DNA of 5,200 nucleotides from assembly GCA_035256085.1 (NCBI GenBank), contig DATEYP010000251.1, forward strand, positions 1 through 5,200, in the 5' to 3' direction. The translations under genes and the position numbers were made by a program. The DNA comes from UBA6901 sp035256085 (GTDB lineage Bacteria > Pseudomonadota > Gammaproteobacteria > Acidiferrobacterales > UBA6901). Positions 4,645 through 5,200 of this stretch are shown here, one piece after another. Every line of letters starts with the position of its first letter. Position 1 is the first letter of the stretch. The notes under the pieces were generated by a model. That model saw only the letters and a list, made by a program, of their open reading frames with translations, had not been told where the DNA came from and ran no database searches.

Positions 4645-5058
4645 ATGCTGCAACCAAAACGTACCAAGTACCGCAAGCAGATGAAGGGCCACAACCGTGG
4701 CGTGGCCACGCGTGGCAACAAGGTCAGCTTCGGTGAATTCGGCCTCAAGGCAACCACCCGCGGCCGCATTACTTCGCGCCAGATCGAGGCGGCGCGCCGC
4801 GCGCTGACGCGCTTCGTCAAGCGTGGTGGGCGCGTGTGGATCCGCATTTTCCCGGACAAGCCGATCAGCAAAAAGCCGCTCGAGGTGCGCATGGGCAGCG
4901 GCAAGGGTAACCCGGAATTCTGGGTGGCACCGGTACAGCCCGGCACCATGTTGTATGAAATGGAAGGTGTGAACGAAACCGAAGCGCGCGAGGCATTCCG
5001 TCTGGCCTCAGCCAAACTGCCGGTGCGCACGACCTTCGTTGCGCGCCATCATATCTAA
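4645..5058 (+). CDS. rplP: Large-subunit ribosomal protein L16
   Basis: The 137-aa product is one residue longer than E. coli L16 and intact. Conserved blocks are MLQPKRTKYRKQMKGHNRG at 1-19, SFGEFGLKA at 28-36, RITSRQIEAARRALTRFVKRGGRVWIRIFPDKP at 41-73 and MGSGKGNPEFWVAPVQPG at 83-100. L16 binds late in 50S assembly next to the A-site tRNA and is needed for the mature peptidyl-transferase centre. Arg82 aligns with E. coli Arg81, the residue hydroxylated by the oxygenase RoxA/YcfD; modification here is inferred. In contrast with the rest of the operon, 275 nt of repeat-filled sequence separate it from rpsC. Its conservation shows that the insertion is tolerated and that the gene is expressed. 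Confidence 0.98.
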   Translation: MLQPKRTKYRKQMKGHNRGVATRGNKVSFGEFGLKATTRGRITSRQIEAARRALTRFVKRGGRVWIRIFPDKPISKKPLEVRMGSGKGNPEFWVAPVQPGTMLYEMEGVNETEAREAFRLASAKLPVRTTFVARHHI

Positions 5059-5069
5059 ACGGTGACGTT

Positions 5070-5200
5070 ATGAATCCAAAAGACATTCGCGCCCTGTCGG
5101 CCGAAGACAAACTGAAGGAACTGGAAGGCCTGTTGCGCGAGCAGTTCAACCTGCGCATGCAGCACGCCACCGGCCAGCTCGCCGACAACACGAAGTTGCG
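5070..5200 (+). CDS. rpmC: Large-subunit ribosomal protein L29 (partial, 5' end)
   Basis: Forty-three codons are visible before the window ends inside codon 44. The peptide begins MNPKDIRALSAEDK and contains LLREQFNLRMQHATGQL (21-37), the diagnostic L29 signature; the full protein is usually about 63-70 aa. L29 is a small helical protein near the tunnel exit, next to L23, and contributes to the platform used by trigger factor and the signal recognition particle. It starts 11 nt after rplP, the expected operon neighbour. GGTGA at 5061-5065 is a modest ribosome binding site with a short spacing of 4 nt. The order rplP-rpmC predicts rpsQ (S17) next. Confidence 0.97.
   Translation, partial: MNPKDIRALSAEDKLKELEGLLREQFNLRMQHATGQLADNTKL

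Noticed and set aside
1..5200. A new defence, metabolic or mobile system hidden in the window
   Set aside because: Every coding frame with support is a standard ribosomal or translation gene, and the remaining sequence is two repeat elements and short spacers.

Overview
The window is the front half of a proteobacterial S10 ribosomal-protein operon, all on the + strand. It starts in the last 40 codons of tuf (EF-Tu) and runs through rpsJ (S10), rplC (L3), rplD (L4), rplW (L23), rplB (L2), rpsS (S19), rplV (L22), rpsC (S3) and rplP (L16), ending inside rpmC (L29). The gene order is the canonical one. The proteins resemble gamma- and betaproteobacterial homologues along their whole length, and several lengths equal those of E. 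coli (S10 103 aa, S19 92 aa). With the high GC content and tuf placed directly before rpsJ, this suggests a GC-rich gammaproteobacterium, possibly a deep-branching one. S10 has some beta-like positions, so the class call is an inference.

Region by region: tuf ends at 125. The tuf-rpsJ gap (126-216) is almost filled by a palindromic element built from 7-base units (131-207). rpsJ is followed by an 81-nt gap (529-609). From rplC to rpsC the genes are tightly packed, with gaps of 0 to 27 nt, one ATGA stop/start overlap (rplD/rplW) and Shine-Dalgarno sequences inside the preceding gene's end. A 275-nt gap (4370-4644) then separates rpsC from rplP. This junction is normally very short, and here it is filled by four tandem copies of a hairpin-forming repeat (4369-4626). 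rplP and rpmC resume the compact layout.

The gene products work together. EF-Tu delivers aminoacyl-tRNA. S10, S19 and S3 are in the head of the small subunit. L3, L4, L23, L2, L22, L16 and L29 are in the large subunit, around the peptidyl-transferase centre (L2, L3, L16) and the exit tunnel (L4, L22, L23, L29). Co-transcription supports equal dosage, which makes the two structured repeat insertions in the message the notable part of the window.

I see no new enzymatic, defence or mobile-gene system. The unusual content is non-coding: two unrelated repeat families inserted at separate junctions of an essential, highly expressed operon, with possible effects on the S10 leader, the S3 C-terminus and translation of rplP.
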